Positions 1-8,120 of a stretch of DNA of 64,000 nt are shown here, in pieces. Within the stretch, counting starts at the first letter, position 1. Each line of letters starts with the position of its first letter. The notes beneath the pieces were generated by a model that saw nothing but the letters and a program-made list of their open reading frames with translations, did no database searches and had not been told where the DNA came from. Source of the DNA: JAVBMU01 sp031551755 (GTDB taxonomy: Bacteria; Actinomycetota; Actinomycetes; Actinomycetales; Cellulomonadaceae); assembly GCA_031551755.1 (NCBI GenBank), contig JAVBNE010000035.1:25776-89775 (forward strand), written 5' to 3'. Both the position numbers and the translations under genes were made by a program.

Positions 1-655
1 TCTTGCCGACGCCCGGCTCCCCGATCAGCACCGGGTTGTTCTTGGTGCGCCGACTCAACACCTGCATGACACGCTCGATCTCCGTGAGGCGACCGATCAC
101 CGGGTCGAGTTTGCCCTCACGGGCGGCCTGGGTGAGGTTGCGTCCGAACTGGTCGAGCACCGCCGACCCCGAGGGGGTGCCTTCCGCCGGACCGCCCGCA
201 GCGACCGGCTCCTTGCCCTGGTATCCCGAGAGGAGCTGAATGACCTGCTGGCGGACCTTGTTCAGGTCGGCGCCCATCTTGGTCAGGACCTGCGCGGCGA
301 CGCCCTCGCCCTCACGGATGAGACCGAGCAAGATGTGCTCGGTGCCGATGTAGTTGTGGCCGAGCTGCAGAGCCTCACGCAGCGAGAGCTCCAGCACCTT
401 CTTGGCGCGCGGCGTGAAGGGGATGTGACCCGACGGCGCCTGCTGCCCCTCGCCGATGATCTCGGTGACCTGGGTGCGCACGCCGTCCAACGAAATGCCG
501 AGGGATTCGAGCGCCTTGGCGGCGACCCCCTCACCCTCGTGGATCAGGCCGAGCAAGATGTGCTCGGTCCCGATGTAGTTGTGGTTCAGCATCCGCGCCT
601 CTTCTTGGGCGAGGACGACGACCCGACGGGCTCTGTCGGTGAATCTCTCGAACAT
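1..655 (-). CDS. clpC: ATP-dependent Clp protease ATP-binding subunit ClpC (N-terminal part, cut by window edge)
   Basis: This is the first 218 codons of ClpC, the AAA+ unfoldase that feeds proteins to ClpP. Translation from the ATG at 655 begins MFERFTDRARRVVVLAQEEA. It contains two tandem Clp_N repeats, each with the NYIGTEHILLGL motif, one near residue 25 and one near residue 100. The linker contains a Gly/Ala-rich stretch, and the sequence reaches the first Walker A (GEPGVGK) exactly at the window edge. The gene runs off the left end, so both ATPase modules and the C-terminus are not visible. A ClgR-like site lies about 100 bp upstream. The family assignment is very secure; ClpC rather than ClpA/B is based on the FTDRAR N-terminus typical of actinobacterial ClpC. 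Confidence 0.96.
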   Translation of the reverse strand, partial: MFERFTDRARRVVVLAQEEARMLNHNYIGTEHILLGLIHEGEGVAAKALESLGISLDGVRTQVTEIIGEGQQAPSGHIPFTPRAKKVLELSLREALQLGHNYIGTEHILLGLIREGEGVAAQVLTKMGADLNKVRQQVIQLLSGYQGKEPVAAGGPAEGTPSGSAVLDQFGRNLTQAAREGKLDPVIGRLTEIERVMQVLSRRTKNNPVLIGEPGVGK

Positions 656-757
656 GTGCTGCTCCTCACGAGCGGCGAACACCCGCACGGACGGTAAGTT
701 TCTGACCGCTACGACTCTATCCGCGACCAACCGAGGGCACCGCCTCGATATGCCCTT

Positions 758-775
758 GTTCGCCAGCGGCGTGAA
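758..775 (-). promoter_or_regulatory. Putative ClgR operator upstream of clpC
   Basis: Read on the clpC strand, the site is TTCACGCCGCTGGCGAAC. It matches the ClgR consensus as I recall it from Corynebacterium (WNNWCGCYNANRGCGWWS) with one mismatch. The core is CGC-N5-GCG. ClgR is known to activate clpC and clpP operons in actinobacteria. The site lies 103 bp upstream of the clpC start and also just ahead of the divergent gene at 820. The assignment is by motif only. Confidence 0.45.
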
Positions 776-819
776 ACTCTGTATCCATCCATCCGTCGAG
801 AACCCCAGGGAGGCCAGCC

Positions 820-1419
820 GTGTCAGGTGAGGAACCCACGCGTCCCCGGGCCACCTGGGAGGAGATCGTCGCGCGGTTCGCCAGGTTCAGCGGCATCGTC
901 GGCGAAGTCGCCGACCCCCTGACCTGGGGACTGGATCTGGATGAGGAGACCGTCATCGGTGCCGACCATTGGGAGCCGTCCGAGGAACGTTTCCTGCGTT
1001 CCTATCTCACTTTCACCGGCGAGACACTGGACCTCGAGACCCTGCGCGTGCCGGCTCTTGGCAGTGAACACGCCGCAGAGATCACGCGCACGGCCCTCAG
1101 CAGCGCCCTGGCGGCCTCTCTGCATGGCGACACCACTGCCGAAGACGATTTCCTCGACTCCTACGCGGACTACCGGGCCGCCATGCGGGCGATCATCGCG
1201 GAGGTGGAACATGCCGGGCTGAGCGAGTCCACCCTTCAGGTGAACGGAGTGAGCCAGTCGTGCGTTCGGGTGGATGTCCGCGGAGTCGCCGCGACCTACG
1301 CCACGGTGGCCGATCGGGCCCTGGTACTTTCCGGACCGGCGGATCTCCTGGCACGGGTTGATGTCGTGACCCGTCCGATTCGCAACATCTTGCATGGTGA
1401 AGAGGGTCCACGATTCTGA
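820..1419 (+). CDS. Conserved-type hypothetical protein, 199 aa
   Basis: I do not recognise this protein. It starts with GTG at 820, preceded by a good AGGGAGG ribosome site. The sequence is soluble and acidic, with no signal peptide or membrane segment. It is mixed helical in the first half (RATWEEIVARFARFSG) and probably beta-rich in the last 60 residues (SCVRVDVRGVAATYATVADRALVLSGP). GC-rich third positions support real coding. It is divergent from clpC and shares that gene's upstream region, so stress control is possible. The next gene (universal stress protein) is on the same strand 115 bp on. Confidence 0.7.
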   Translation: MSGEEPTRPRATWEEIVARFARFSGIVGEVADPLTWGLDLDEETVIGADHWEPSEERFLRSYLTFTGETLDLETLRVPALGSEHAAEITRTALSSALAASLHGDTTAEDDFLDSYADYRAAMRAIIAEVEHAGLSESTLQVNGVSQSCVRVDVRGVAATYATVADRALVLSGPADLLARVDVVTRPIRNILHGEEGPRF

Positions 1420-1464
1420 GGTCCGACGCCTCTGCCGAAGCCATCGGATCGGAATAGTCTGGGA

Positions 1465-1493
1465 GTGTCACCACGACGGAGTCCAGGTGACAC
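1465..1493. promoter_or_regulatory. Inverted repeat (possible operator) upstream of the universal stress gene
   Basis: Two perfect 8-nt arms, GTGTCACC at 1465-1472 and GGTGACAC at 1486-1493, are separated by 13 nt, so arm centres are 21 bp apart (two helical turns). The repeat ends 41 bp before the start of the stress-protein gene. This geometry suits a dimeric regulator; which one is unknown. Confidence 0.45.
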
Positions 1494-1534
1494 GGAGCAG
1501 GCCTCGACGAAGCAGGCCAGAGCGGAGAAGTCCG

Positions 1535-2461
1535 ATGCGTGGAGTGATTGCCGGGATCGACGGTTCCACCGAGTCCAACGTCGCACTCGACTGGGCCCTG
1601 GCGGAAGCTGCGGCGCGCCACTTGCCCTTGACGGCTGTGCTGGCATGGGAACCGTCCTTTCTCGAGGGGCTGACCCCGACCGAGCCGGCCGACTTCGCGG
1701 CTATCGCCGAACACCAGCAGGAGCGGGCGCTCACGATGCTCGATCAGGCACGCCATCGCACAGGACTCGTGTCCGAGGCCCGCGCGATCCAGCTTCAGGG
1801 CTCCCCGGCCACTGCGCTCTTGAGCAGCGCTGAGACCAATGGCGACGCCGACATGATCGTGCTTGGTCAGCGCGGCCTGGGCAGACTCGGACGGTTGATC
1901 CTCGGCTCGGTCTCGGCTGCGGTGGCGCAACATGCACATGTGCCTGTCACGGTCGTCCGCGGCACCGCCCACGATGACGACGCCACTGGCCCCGCACAGG
2001 ACGCCGACCCCGCTGCACCGATGTCCGCCCGGCTGCCGGTGTTGGTGGGCGTGGACGGTTCAACGCACTCCGTCGAAGCGATCCGTTACGCGGCACAGAC
2101 CGCCGCGATACTGGAGCGCCCTCTGGAGGCCCTGCTGTGCTGGCAGCTGACCGACCTCGCACCGTTGCCGGATTCTTGGGGGTGGACGCCACCCCTGGAG
2201 GATTACGAGAAGTTCGCCGCCCAGCGCCTGGACGAGGCCATCGAGAAGGCCGAGATCGACCTGCCGGACGACCAGGTGATCCGGACCGTGCGACATGTCG
2301 CCCCCGGGAAGGGCATCGTGGCGGCTTCACACCACGCGGAGCGGCTAATCGTCGGCAGCCGGGGACTAGGCGGTTTCGACCGCCTTCTACTGGGTTCCGT
2401 GAGTCGACAAGCCTTGGAGTACGCCCACTGCGCCGTCACGGTGATCCATCCAGGGCACTGA
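1535..2461 (+). CDS. Universal stress protein, two tandem UspA domains
   Basis: A 308-residue cytoplasmic protein made of two UspA domains (about residues 1-150 and 165-308), the two-domain size usual in actinobacteria. Each domain starts with the beta-strand signature (GVIAGIDGSTESN and LVGVDGSTHS). Each ends with the ATP-binding G-2x-G-9x-G(S) motif, GQRGLGRLGRLILGS near residue 110 and GSRGLGGFDRLLLGS near residue 273. Both motifs are intact, so ATP binding is likely. The ATG at 1535 is chosen because it has an AGCGGAGAAG ribosome site and begins directly with MRGVIAGIDGST; an upstream extension would be unusual for the family. The inverted repeat at 1465-1493 may control it. Confidence 0.93.
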   Translation: MRGVIAGIDGSTESNVALDWALAEAAARHLPLTAVLAWEPSFLEGLTPTEPADFAAIAEHQQERALTMLDQARHRTGLVSEARAIQLQGSPATALLSSAETNGDADMIVLGQRGLGRLGRLILGSVSAAVAQHAHVPVTVVRGTAHDDDATGPAQDADPAAPMSARLPVLVGVDGSTHSVEAIRYAAQTAAILERPLEALLCWQLTDLAPLPDSWGWTPPLEDYEKFAAQRLDEAIEKAEIDLPDDQVIRTVRHVAPGKGIVAASHHAERLIVGSRGLGGFDRLLLGSVSRQALEYAHCAVTVIHPGH

Positions 2462-2557
2462 CTCCGCCCGGGGGCGATGTCCCGGCACACGCCCGAGAGA
2501 CGGAGGGTACGCCCTGGCGGTCAATCAGCGCGCGAACACGTGCGCAGTGACCGGAAC

Positions 2558-3166
2558 TCAGGTCTGGCGGATATCCACGCCGAGCAACCCGGCCACGACC
2601 ATTGCCTGTTCCGGGGTGATGACGGCCCGAGAGAGCACAGTCGTGTGCGGGTCGACCGACGTCAGGTCGGAACCACGCAGGTCGGCACCGGAAAAGATCG
2701 TCTGGTGCAGCCATGCGCCCGACAGGTCCACATTACGCAGCTGGGCACCGCCAGCGTTCACCTTGGAGAGGTCGGCCTCACACATTCGAACGTCTGCGAA
2801 GTTGACCCCCTGCAGTTGGGCACTCGGCATCGACACGAAGGACCAGTCGCCGCCCGTGACCGTCACGATCTCGAATCGGCAGGTATCGAATGCCGACCCC
2901 ACGAACGTGCAATTGGTAAAAGTTGCATAATAGAGATTGCAACCTATAAAAGTGCAGTTGGTAAAAGTCGCATTAGTGTGACTCGAGGCGTTGAACCGGA
3001 CATTACGGAATGAGCAGTCGGCGAACGTGACGCCCCGGGTCGTCACCTCGGAAAAATCACACCCGTCGAATGCGGTCTCCAGGAAGAACTCATCGTTGAG
3101 CACGCGCCCAACCCAGTCCTCACCCGTCCGGGTGGCCGCAGCCGCTGCGGCAGAGGTGTCGACCAT
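2558..3166 (-). CDS. Pentapeptide-repeat protein, 202 aa
   Basis: The central part (about residues 35-165) is built of pentapeptide repeats of the A(D/N)LXX or C(T/S)FXX type, for example ATFTNCTFIGCNLYYATFTN and LSGAWLHQTIFSGADLRGSD. These fold into a right-handed quadrilateral beta-helix. The C-terminus (VITPEQAMVVAGLLGVDI) is a form often seen capping such proteins in actinobacteria. Some members (MfpA, Qnr) mimic DNA and protect gyrase, but the sequence alone does not show that here. The start MVDTSAAAA at 3166 was chosen because the protein begins just before the repeat region. The gene converges with the stress gene. Confidence 0.88.
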   Translation of the reverse strand: MVDTSAAAAAATRTGEDWVGRVLNDEFFLETAFDGCDFSEVTTRGVTFADCSFRNVRFNASSHTNATFTNCTFIGCNLYYATFTNCTFVGSAFDTCRFEIVTVTGGDWSFVSMPSAQLQGVNFADVRMCEADLSKVNAGGAQLRNVDLSGAWLHQTIFSGADLRGSDLTSVDPHTTVLSRAVITPEQAMVVAGLLGVDIRQT

Positions 3167-3379
3167 GCCACCGACGGTATCGAACCTCCGGGGCGATCGG
3201 GAACACCCGGATGACCGTTCCGCCTTCATGGGCCATTTCACCCGGATGTCGACAACCGCTCTGTACACGACCGGCGTCACTAAATCCGCTAAACCCACGA
3301 TGCGTTCTGCCATCGTGTACGGGGCCAGGCTGCGCGGAGTGAAGAACAACGCAATGGGAGCCATGCAAGAAATGCGACA

Positions 3380-3437
3380 CTGGTGCGCTGGGCGCTCGTC
3401 CCAGTACCATGGAGCCATCCATTGGCTCGGAGGCGGT
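3380..3437 (+). promoter_or_regulatory. Conserved structured leader of the first surface-protein gene
   Basis: The 50-55 nt before this start codon are closely similar to those before the paralogous gene at 4434. A 5-bp hairpin (CTGGG at 3388-3392 with CCCAG at 3400-3404) and the ribosome site TCGGAGGC are kept in both. The leader could act in mRNA stability or translation control. Function is inferred. Confidence 0.4.
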
Positions 3438-4232
3438 ATGCGTTTCACGCGAGCGTTTTCTCGCACCTTTATCAGTGCTACTGCGGCATGCGCCCTGGCG
3501 GTAATTCCAGTGATGGTCGCGCCTCCTGCCCATGCCGCCGGGTTGGGCGAGCTGTCCGTGACGACGTCGAGCATCTTCGTGCCGAACCCGAATCGCTGGC
3601 GGGGCGAGGCAACCTTCACGGTCATCGCCACGAGCCTGGACGGTGCCACCAGGAAGTCATTCGACCTGACGACCATCATCGTCGGACCGACCTCGTGGAC
3701 ATTCAACCCCCTTGGGGAACCGTTCCCGGGTAACGAGTACTGCATCATCTCCGCTCGAGTCACCGGCGAGTCGGTGAGCGCGGCCTGGAGCGGTTCGGTC
3801 TGCACATCCCCCAAGCCGCCGACGGTGATCGTTCAACCCGAGCCCGCACCGACCACTCCGCGGGCAACTCCGCAGCCGACCTCGGCCGCGCCGAGGCCGG
3901 GCCGGGGAACAGCGGCAACACCCGCGACGAAGGGCGCTCCACCGAGGTCAACGAACGGGACGACCCCCACGCCGCCCGCCACACCGGCACCCACGGCCAC
4001 CGAATCACCGACCACGGCCACGGCCACCGAGGCAGGTCCCGCAGCGGCCGCGGACGAACCCGACTCATCGGCGTTCGGCGACCTGTCCCCAACCGAGCAG
4101 GTGGACGGCGAACGTCCGGTGGCCGCCCCGAAGCCCCCGAGGAGTGGGGACAGAGCTGGCCTGTGGCTGGGCGGCAGCGCCGTCCTGGCACTGCTCGGCA
4201 TGGGCGTGGTGTTCCTGCGGCGCTTCGACTGA
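3438..4232 (+). CDS. Secreted, C-terminally membrane-anchored surface protein (paralog 1)
   Basis: A 264-residue protein with a Sec signal peptide (about residues 1-36, cleavage after AHA). A folded domain of about 90 residues follows (GLGELSVTTSSIFVPNPNRW... to GSVCT) with two conserved cysteines. Then comes a Pro/Thr/Ala-rich low-complexity stalk (about 125-220). A C-terminal hydrophobic helix ends in LRRFD. There is no LPXTG motif, so it is probably held by the helix. The extracellular domain looks beta-sandwich like but I cannot name its family. It is the upstream partner of a tandem duplicate at 4434. The start was chosen by ribosome site GGAGGC and signal peptide. Confidence 0.82.
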   Translation: MRFTRAFSRTFISATAACALAVIPVMVAPPAHAAGLGELSVTTSSIFVPNPNRWRGEATFTVIATSLDGATRKSFDLTTIIVGPTSWTFNPLGEPFPGNEYCIISARVTGESVSAAWSGSVCTSPKPPTVIVQPEPAPTTPRATPQPTSAAPRPGRGTAATPATKGAPPRSTNGTTPTPPATPAPTATESPTTATATEAGPAAAADEPDSSAFGDLSPTEQVDGERPVAAPKPPRSGDRAGLWLGGSAVLALLGMGVVFLRRFD

Positions 4233-4379
4233 CAGGCCGGCCACCGAAGCGGGCCGCCATCAGAAAGACCCGACTCACAGCTTGCGGGGAGCTACTCCTT
4301 CGCGCCGCAATTTCCCGCATTTAATGCTGTTTGCACTAAAGACAACAGGCGCGAGGTCGGACAGATAAGATGCGATTAG

Positions 4380-4433
4380 TTGCTGGGCGCTTGCCCCAGT
4401 AGCATGTGCCCAGCACATTGGTTCGGAGGCCAC
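4380..4433 (+). promoter_or_regulatory. Conserved structured leader of the second surface-protein gene
   Basis: This leader matches the one before the paralog at 3438: GCTGGGCGCT, CCCAGTA, CATTGG and TCGGAGGC are shared in order. The hairpin pairs CTGGG (4383-4387) with CCCAG (4395-4399). A possible -10 element TAAGAT lies at 4366-4371, just upstream. Confidence 0.4.
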
Positions 4434-5216
4434 ATGCGTTTTGCACGAGCTCTTTCTCGTACCTTTGCAGGTGCGACCACGGCGTGCGTCGCGATGGCCT
4501 TTTCCGCGACCGTGGCACTCCCTGCCCATGCCGCCGGACTCGGCGATCTCACGGTCACCACGTCGACCGTCTCCGTGCCGAACCCGGACAACTGGCAAGG
4601 TGACGTCGTCTTCGCAGTCACCGCCACGAGTCTCGACGGTGCCATCAGCCGCCCGTTCAGCTCGACGATGCACCTGACTGGGCCGGCCACGTGGTCACTT
4701 GACAATGTCCAGGGAGCCTTCGCCGGGGATGCCTACTGCATCACCTCCGTGACCGTCACCGGTGACGCGGTAAGTGCGGCATGGAGTGGTTCGGTCTGCA
4801 CCCAATCCAAGCCGAAGCCGACGATCATCCCCAAACCAACCCCGGCTACCCCGAAGGCAACCCCGAAACGGACCGCAACGGCCCCTACCACCAAAGCAGC
4901 GCCCCGTACCCCTTCGCCCACCAGGGCCGCAGCGAAGCCGACCAGGTCACCGGCCCGGGCCGCGACAGTGTCGCCGACCGAATCGCCGACTGCGACAACC
5001 ACCCCCACCGCCATTCCCGACACCTCGACCGTGACCGATACACCCGTCTCGGACACAGTGACCGACCAGATGGCGAGTGAGTTGGTGGACGGTGAACGTC
5101 CGGCGGTTGCCGCGAAGGAAGCGAGCAGTGGCGACAAAGCGACCGTGTGGTGGGCGAGCGGTGGCGTCCTGACGCTGGCCGGCGTCGGGGCACTGCTCTT
5201 GCGACGCTTCGACTGA
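4434..5216 (+). CDS. Secreted, C-terminally membrane-anchored surface protein (paralog 2)
   Basis: A 260-residue paralog of the preceding gene with the same architecture: signal peptide ending AHA, extracellular domain GLGDLTVTTSTVSVPNPDNW to GSVCT, a long Pro/Thr/Ala stalk, and a C-terminal hydrophobic helix ending LLRRFD. The signal peptide, the domain and the DGERP segment before the membrane helix are the best-conserved parts, while the stalk has diverged freely. This is the pattern of a tandem duplication kept under selection on the folded domain. The two genes are 201 bp apart and each has its own leader, so they may be transcribed separately. Function is not known; a surface adhesin or wall-associated role is a guess. 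Confidence 0.82.
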   Translation: MRFARALSRTFAGATTACVAMAFSATVALPAHAAGLGDLTVTTSTVSVPNPDNWQGDVVFAVTATSLDGAISRPFSSTMHLTGPATWSLDNVQGAFAGDAYCITSVTVTGDAVSAAWSGSVCTQSKPKPTIIPKPTPATPKATPKRTATAPTTKAAPRTPSPTRAAAKPTRSPARAATVSPTESPTATTTPTAIPDTSTVTDTPVSDTVTDQMASELVDGERPAVAAKEASSGDKATVWWASGGVLTLAGVGALLLRRFD

Positions 5217-5419
5217 TCGGTTGTCCGCCGAGCCGTGGCCGCTATCACCACACCCGACGGGGGACCGGAGGAAGGGGCCGGGCAGTGATGTCAATCACAA
5301 TCCTGCGGAAATGTATCGTTCGCCGCTGTTCACCCTCTTAAGTAGTTGGGTGTATCTGTCTTATTTTGCGCCCGATCAATACCGATAGTTCCCGAGAACT
5401 GCGCACAGGAGGTGATCGC

Positions 5420-5686
5420 GTGCCCACTGGGATGCCCCCGACCCCGGGCTACTCGGCGCAACGCGACGCGGCCACCGTGCTGACCGCACGCGCCGAGGTC
5501 CAACCCCTCGTGAATGCCGCCATCTCCGGGCTGCTGGCGGACCCCCTGGGCGACCAGGACGCCTTGACGGCCCTGGCTGCCCTCGACGCGCTCCTGCGCT
5601 CCGAACGGATGGAACGCGCCCGCGCGGCCCGGAGCCGGCTCGCGGAGTCACTTCCGTCGGTATGGCGAGGCGAATCGGACCGCTGA
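5420..5686 (+). CDS. Small helical hypothetical protein, 88 aa
   Basis: The GTG at 5420 follows an almost perfect Shine-Dalgarno sequence (AGGAGGTGATC at 5407-5417), which decides this start over any upstream one. The protein is Ala/Leu/Arg-rich and helical (AALDALLRSERMERARAARSRLAESL) with no signal or membrane segment. I do not recognise a family. Strong codon bias and the ribosome site support translation. It is followed by a hairpin shared with the tRNA gene on the other strand. Confidence 0.7.
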   Translation: MPTGMPPTPGYSAQRDAATVLTARAEVQPLVNAAISGLLADPLGDQDALTALAALDALLRSERMERARAARSRLAESLPSVWRGESDR

Positions 5687-5750
5687 TCGGTGCCCGCCCA
5701 CCCACATGAGCCTGGCCTCCCCACCTGAGCATTCACCTAGGACACAAAGC

Positions 5751-5784
5751 CGGCCTCCACCCGTATCTCTACCGGTGGAGGCCG
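5751..5784. terminator. Bidirectional terminator hairpin between the small gene and tRNA-Thr
   Basis: Perfect 11-bp arms CGGCCTCCACC (5751-5761) and GGTGGAGGCCG (5774-5784) enclose a 12-nt loop. The hairpin lies between two convergent transcripts, 5 nt beyond the tRNA 3' end. No clear U-tract is present, as is common in actinobacteria. Confidence 0.65.
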
Positions 5785-5788
5785 ATCA

Positions 5789-5864
5789 TGGAGCCGCCTG
5801 TGGGAATCGAACCCACGACCTTCTCATTACGAGTGAGACGCTCTGCCGACTGAGCTAAGGCGGC
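5789..5864 (-). tRNA. tRNA-Thr (anticodon CGT)
   Basis: A complete 76-nt cloverleaf is visible. The acceptor stem is GCCGCCT paired with AGGCGGC, the D-arm is GCTC/GAGC, the anticodon stem TCTCA/TGAGA holds the loop CTCGTAA (anticodon CGT), and the T-arm is GTGGG-TTCGATT-CCCAC. The discriminator is U and the 3' CCA is encoded. It reads ACG codons. Confidence 0.97.
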
Positions 5865-5973
5865 GTGACCGGCGACAACCCGGCAACGAGCGCCTACTGT
5901 ACCGGTCCCCGGCGTCAGTTCCAAAGTGAGCGCTGACCGCATCCGGGGACTTGTCCCGTGCCAGGTCGCCAGG

Positions 5974-7503
5974 TCAGCAGGTCAGCCCGTCCTTCGGCAC
6001 GGTGCCGTCCAGGAAGAAGTCGTCCACCGCATCGGTGATACACGAATTCGAACGGCCGTAGGCCGTGTGCCCCTCGCCCTTGTAGGTCACCAGCACGCCG
6101 GAGTCGAGCGTCTTGGCCAGCGCCTGCGCGCCGACGTACGGGGTCGCCGGGTCGTTCGTCGTGCCGATCACCACGATGGGCGCGGCACCCTTGGCGTGCA
6201 GGTCGAAGTCCTGTTTGACGACGGGGTACGGCCAGTCATGACATGCCAGCCCACCGTAGGCGAACGATTCCCCGAGTGTGGGCACCTCCTTGGCGAGTCG
6301 CTTCGCCTGCTCCGCCATATACGCAGGATCGTCGTTCTGACGACCGTCGAGGCAGTTCACCGCCCGGATCGCCTCAGCTGAGTTGGTCGCGAAGGTACCG
6401 TCTTCGTTGCGGTCGTTGTAGTAGTCCGCGAGATAGAGCAGCGTGCTGCCGTCGTTATCCTCGATAGCCGCGGACAGCGCCTGCGTCAAAAAGCCCCAGT
6501 TCTCGTTGTTGTAGAGGGGGGTCGCTATCCCGTAGAAGGCGAGCGTCTGGGTCAGCCGTCGGCCGTCTTCATCGCCCGTGGACAGGGGGTTGGCCTTCGC
6601 TCGGTCGAGCAGCGCCTTGATCTGCTTCATGCCATCGTCCACCGACCCCGTCAACGGGCAATCCGCACCGCCCTGGCAGTCAGCCACGTAGGCGCGAAGC
6701 GCATTCTCGAAGCCGACGGCCTGCTGTTCCGCGCTCTCATCCGGGGTCAGCGTGACATCGACCGCGCCGTCGAGGACCAATCGACCCGCGCGCTCCGGGA
6801 AGAGTCCCGCGTAGGTCGCCCCCAGCTGCGTGCCATAGGAGAAGCCCAGGTAGGTGAGCTTGCTGTCACCCAAGGCTGCCCGGAGCATGTCCATGTCGCG
6901 CGCGGCGCTCTGGGTATCGACCTGCCCCAACAGTTCCCCGGACTTCTCCTCACAGGCCGCACCCCACGCTGCGGCCTCGGCGGCCATAGCCTTGCGACCG
7001 GCCTCGTCCGAATCGAAATCTTTGGACAGCGACTCGTCCTTGCGTGCGTCGTCGAAGCACTCGATAGCCGACGACTTCTTCACACCGCGCGGGTCGAAGG
7101 AGACGATGTCATAGGCTTTCTGGACGTCGTCGCCGAAGCTGTCGATCCCCCAGTCGAGGTATTCAGTGCCCGAACCACCCGGACCGCCCGGGTTCGTCAG
7201 CAAGGAGCCGATTTTCTCACCCGTCGCCGGGTGCCGTTTGACGGCCAACTCGATCTCGCCGGCGCCAGGATCCTGCCAGGAGAGCGGCGCCCGCGCGGTC
7301 GCACATTCGAACTTCCCACAGTCCTTCCAGATCAGCGTCTGGTCGTAATAGTCCTCGAATCCTGCCGGGGCGCCGCCACCGTTGCCTGTGGAGGCGGTAG
7401 CTGCCTGCGTAGCGGGAGTCTGCACCTTGGGCGACGCGGTGCAGGCACCGGCGATCAGCGCGGTGCTCAGGACGAGGGCGAGGGCGGAGCCCGTTCTTCT
7501 CAC
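5974..7503 (-). CDS. Secreted alpha/beta-hydrolase lipoprotein, tripeptidyl-aminopeptidase (TAP) family
   Basis: A 509-residue lipoprotein: residues 1-21 form a signal peptide with lipobox LIAGAC. The mature part is an alpha/beta hydrolase with a C-terminal TAP-like domain, as in Streptomyces tripeptidyl aminopeptidase and mycobacterial secreted hydrolases. The oxyanion region is NPGGPGGSG, the nucleophile elbow GFSYGTQLG gives Ser222, the acid is in IGTTNDPATP, and the histidine is in GEGHTAYG near the C-terminus. All triad residues are present. It likely trims N-terminal peptides outside the cell. The GTG at 7503 was chosen because it directly yields a standard signal peptide; an earlier ATG would add about 66 unlikely residues. 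Confidence 0.92.
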   Translation of the reverse strand: MRRTGSALALVLSTALIAGACTASPKVQTPATQAATASTGNGGGAPAGFEDYYDQTLIWKDCGKFECATARAPLSWQDPGAGEIELAVKRHPATGEKIGSLLTNPGGPGGSGTEYLDWGIDSFGDDVQKAYDIVSFDPRGVKKSSAIECFDDARKDESLSKDFDSDEAGRKAMAAEAAAWGAACEEKSGELLGQVDTQSAARDMDMLRAALGDSKLTYLGFSYGTQLGATYAGLFPERAGRLVLDGAVDVTLTPDESAEQQAVGFENALRAYVADCQGGADCPLTGSVDDGMKQIKALLDRAKANPLSTGDEDGRRLTQTLAFYGIATPLYNNENWGFLTQALSAAIEDNDGSTLLYLADYYNDRNEDGTFATNSAEAIRAVNCLDGRQNDDPAYMAEQAKRLAKEVPTLGESFAYGGLACHDWPYPVVKQDFDLHAKGAAPIVVIGTTNDPATPYVGAQALAKTLDSGVLVTYKGEGHTAYGRSNSCITDAVDDFFLDGTVPKDGLTC

Positions 7504-7699
7504 CCGCCAACGGTAGCTGGTTTGTGTCGGTCCACGAAGTCCGCCCGCCAGGCCAAGCCGTACCGCCGTCCATGAACAGCCGCTGTTCAGCGGTTTTAGC
7601 GTCTTCTGACGAGCCAGGACACTGCATTGGGCGTATCTTGGGCGCAATCTGCCCCTGGATCGACCAGGGGTTGAGACACATATGGAAACGGGGCACATC

Positions 7700-8077
7700 A
7701 TGGACTTTTGGGACTTCTTCTGGCTGCTCGTCTACAGCTTCTTCTTCATCGCCTACTTGATCGTCTTGTTCCAGATCATCGCGGACCTGTTCCGTGACAC
7801 AGACCTGTCGGGCTGGTGGAAAGCGGTGTGGATCATCTTCCTCATCTTCCTGCCGGTGATCACGGCGCTGGTCTACCTGATCGCGCGCGGACGGGGAATG
7901 GCCGAGCGTCAGTACGACTCCATGGCACAGGCCAAGAAGGACTCGGATGCCTACATCCGGCAGGTCGCGTCGACATCGCCAGCAGACCAGATCGCGAGCG
8001 CCAAGGGCCTACTCGACTCCGGGGCCATCACTGAGGAGGAGTTCGCCGCTCTCAAGGCCAAGGCACTGGCTTCCTGA
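7700..8077 (+). CDS. Small membrane protein with PLDc_N-like segment and SHOCT domain
   Basis: A 125-residue protein with two membrane helices (residues about 5-30 and 40-62, FFWLLVYSFFFIAYLIVLF and VWIIFLIFLPVITALVYLI). A cytoplasmic linker and a C-terminal SHOCT domain (DQIASAKGLLDSGAITEEEF) follow. SHOCT is a short helical-hairpin oligomerisation domain found on many actinobacterial membrane proteins. The ATG at 7700 is preferred (MDFWDFFW is a common family start); an in-frame ATG at 7682 would add six residues. The role is not known beyond membrane association. It ends at a strong hairpin facing holB. Confidence 0.85.
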   Translation: MDFWDFFWLLVYSFFFIAYLIVLFQIIADLFRDTDLSGWWKAVWIIFLIFLPVITALVYLIARGRGMAERQYDSMAQAKKDSDAYIRQVASTSPADQIASAKGLLDSGAITEEEFAALKAKALAS

Positions 8078-8083
8078 GCCGAC

Positions 8084-8120
8084 TGATGCGGGTGGCCGGG
8101 CTAGCCGGCCACCCGCATCA
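8084..8120. terminator. Strong bidirectional terminator hairpin
   Basis: Perfect 16-bp arms (8084-8099 and 8105-8120, TGATGCGGGTGGCCGG and its complement) have a 5-nt loop GCTAG. The right arm includes the holB stop codon, so the hairpin terminates the convergent SHOCT and holB transcripts. The stem is GC-rich with no U-tract. Confidence 0.85.
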
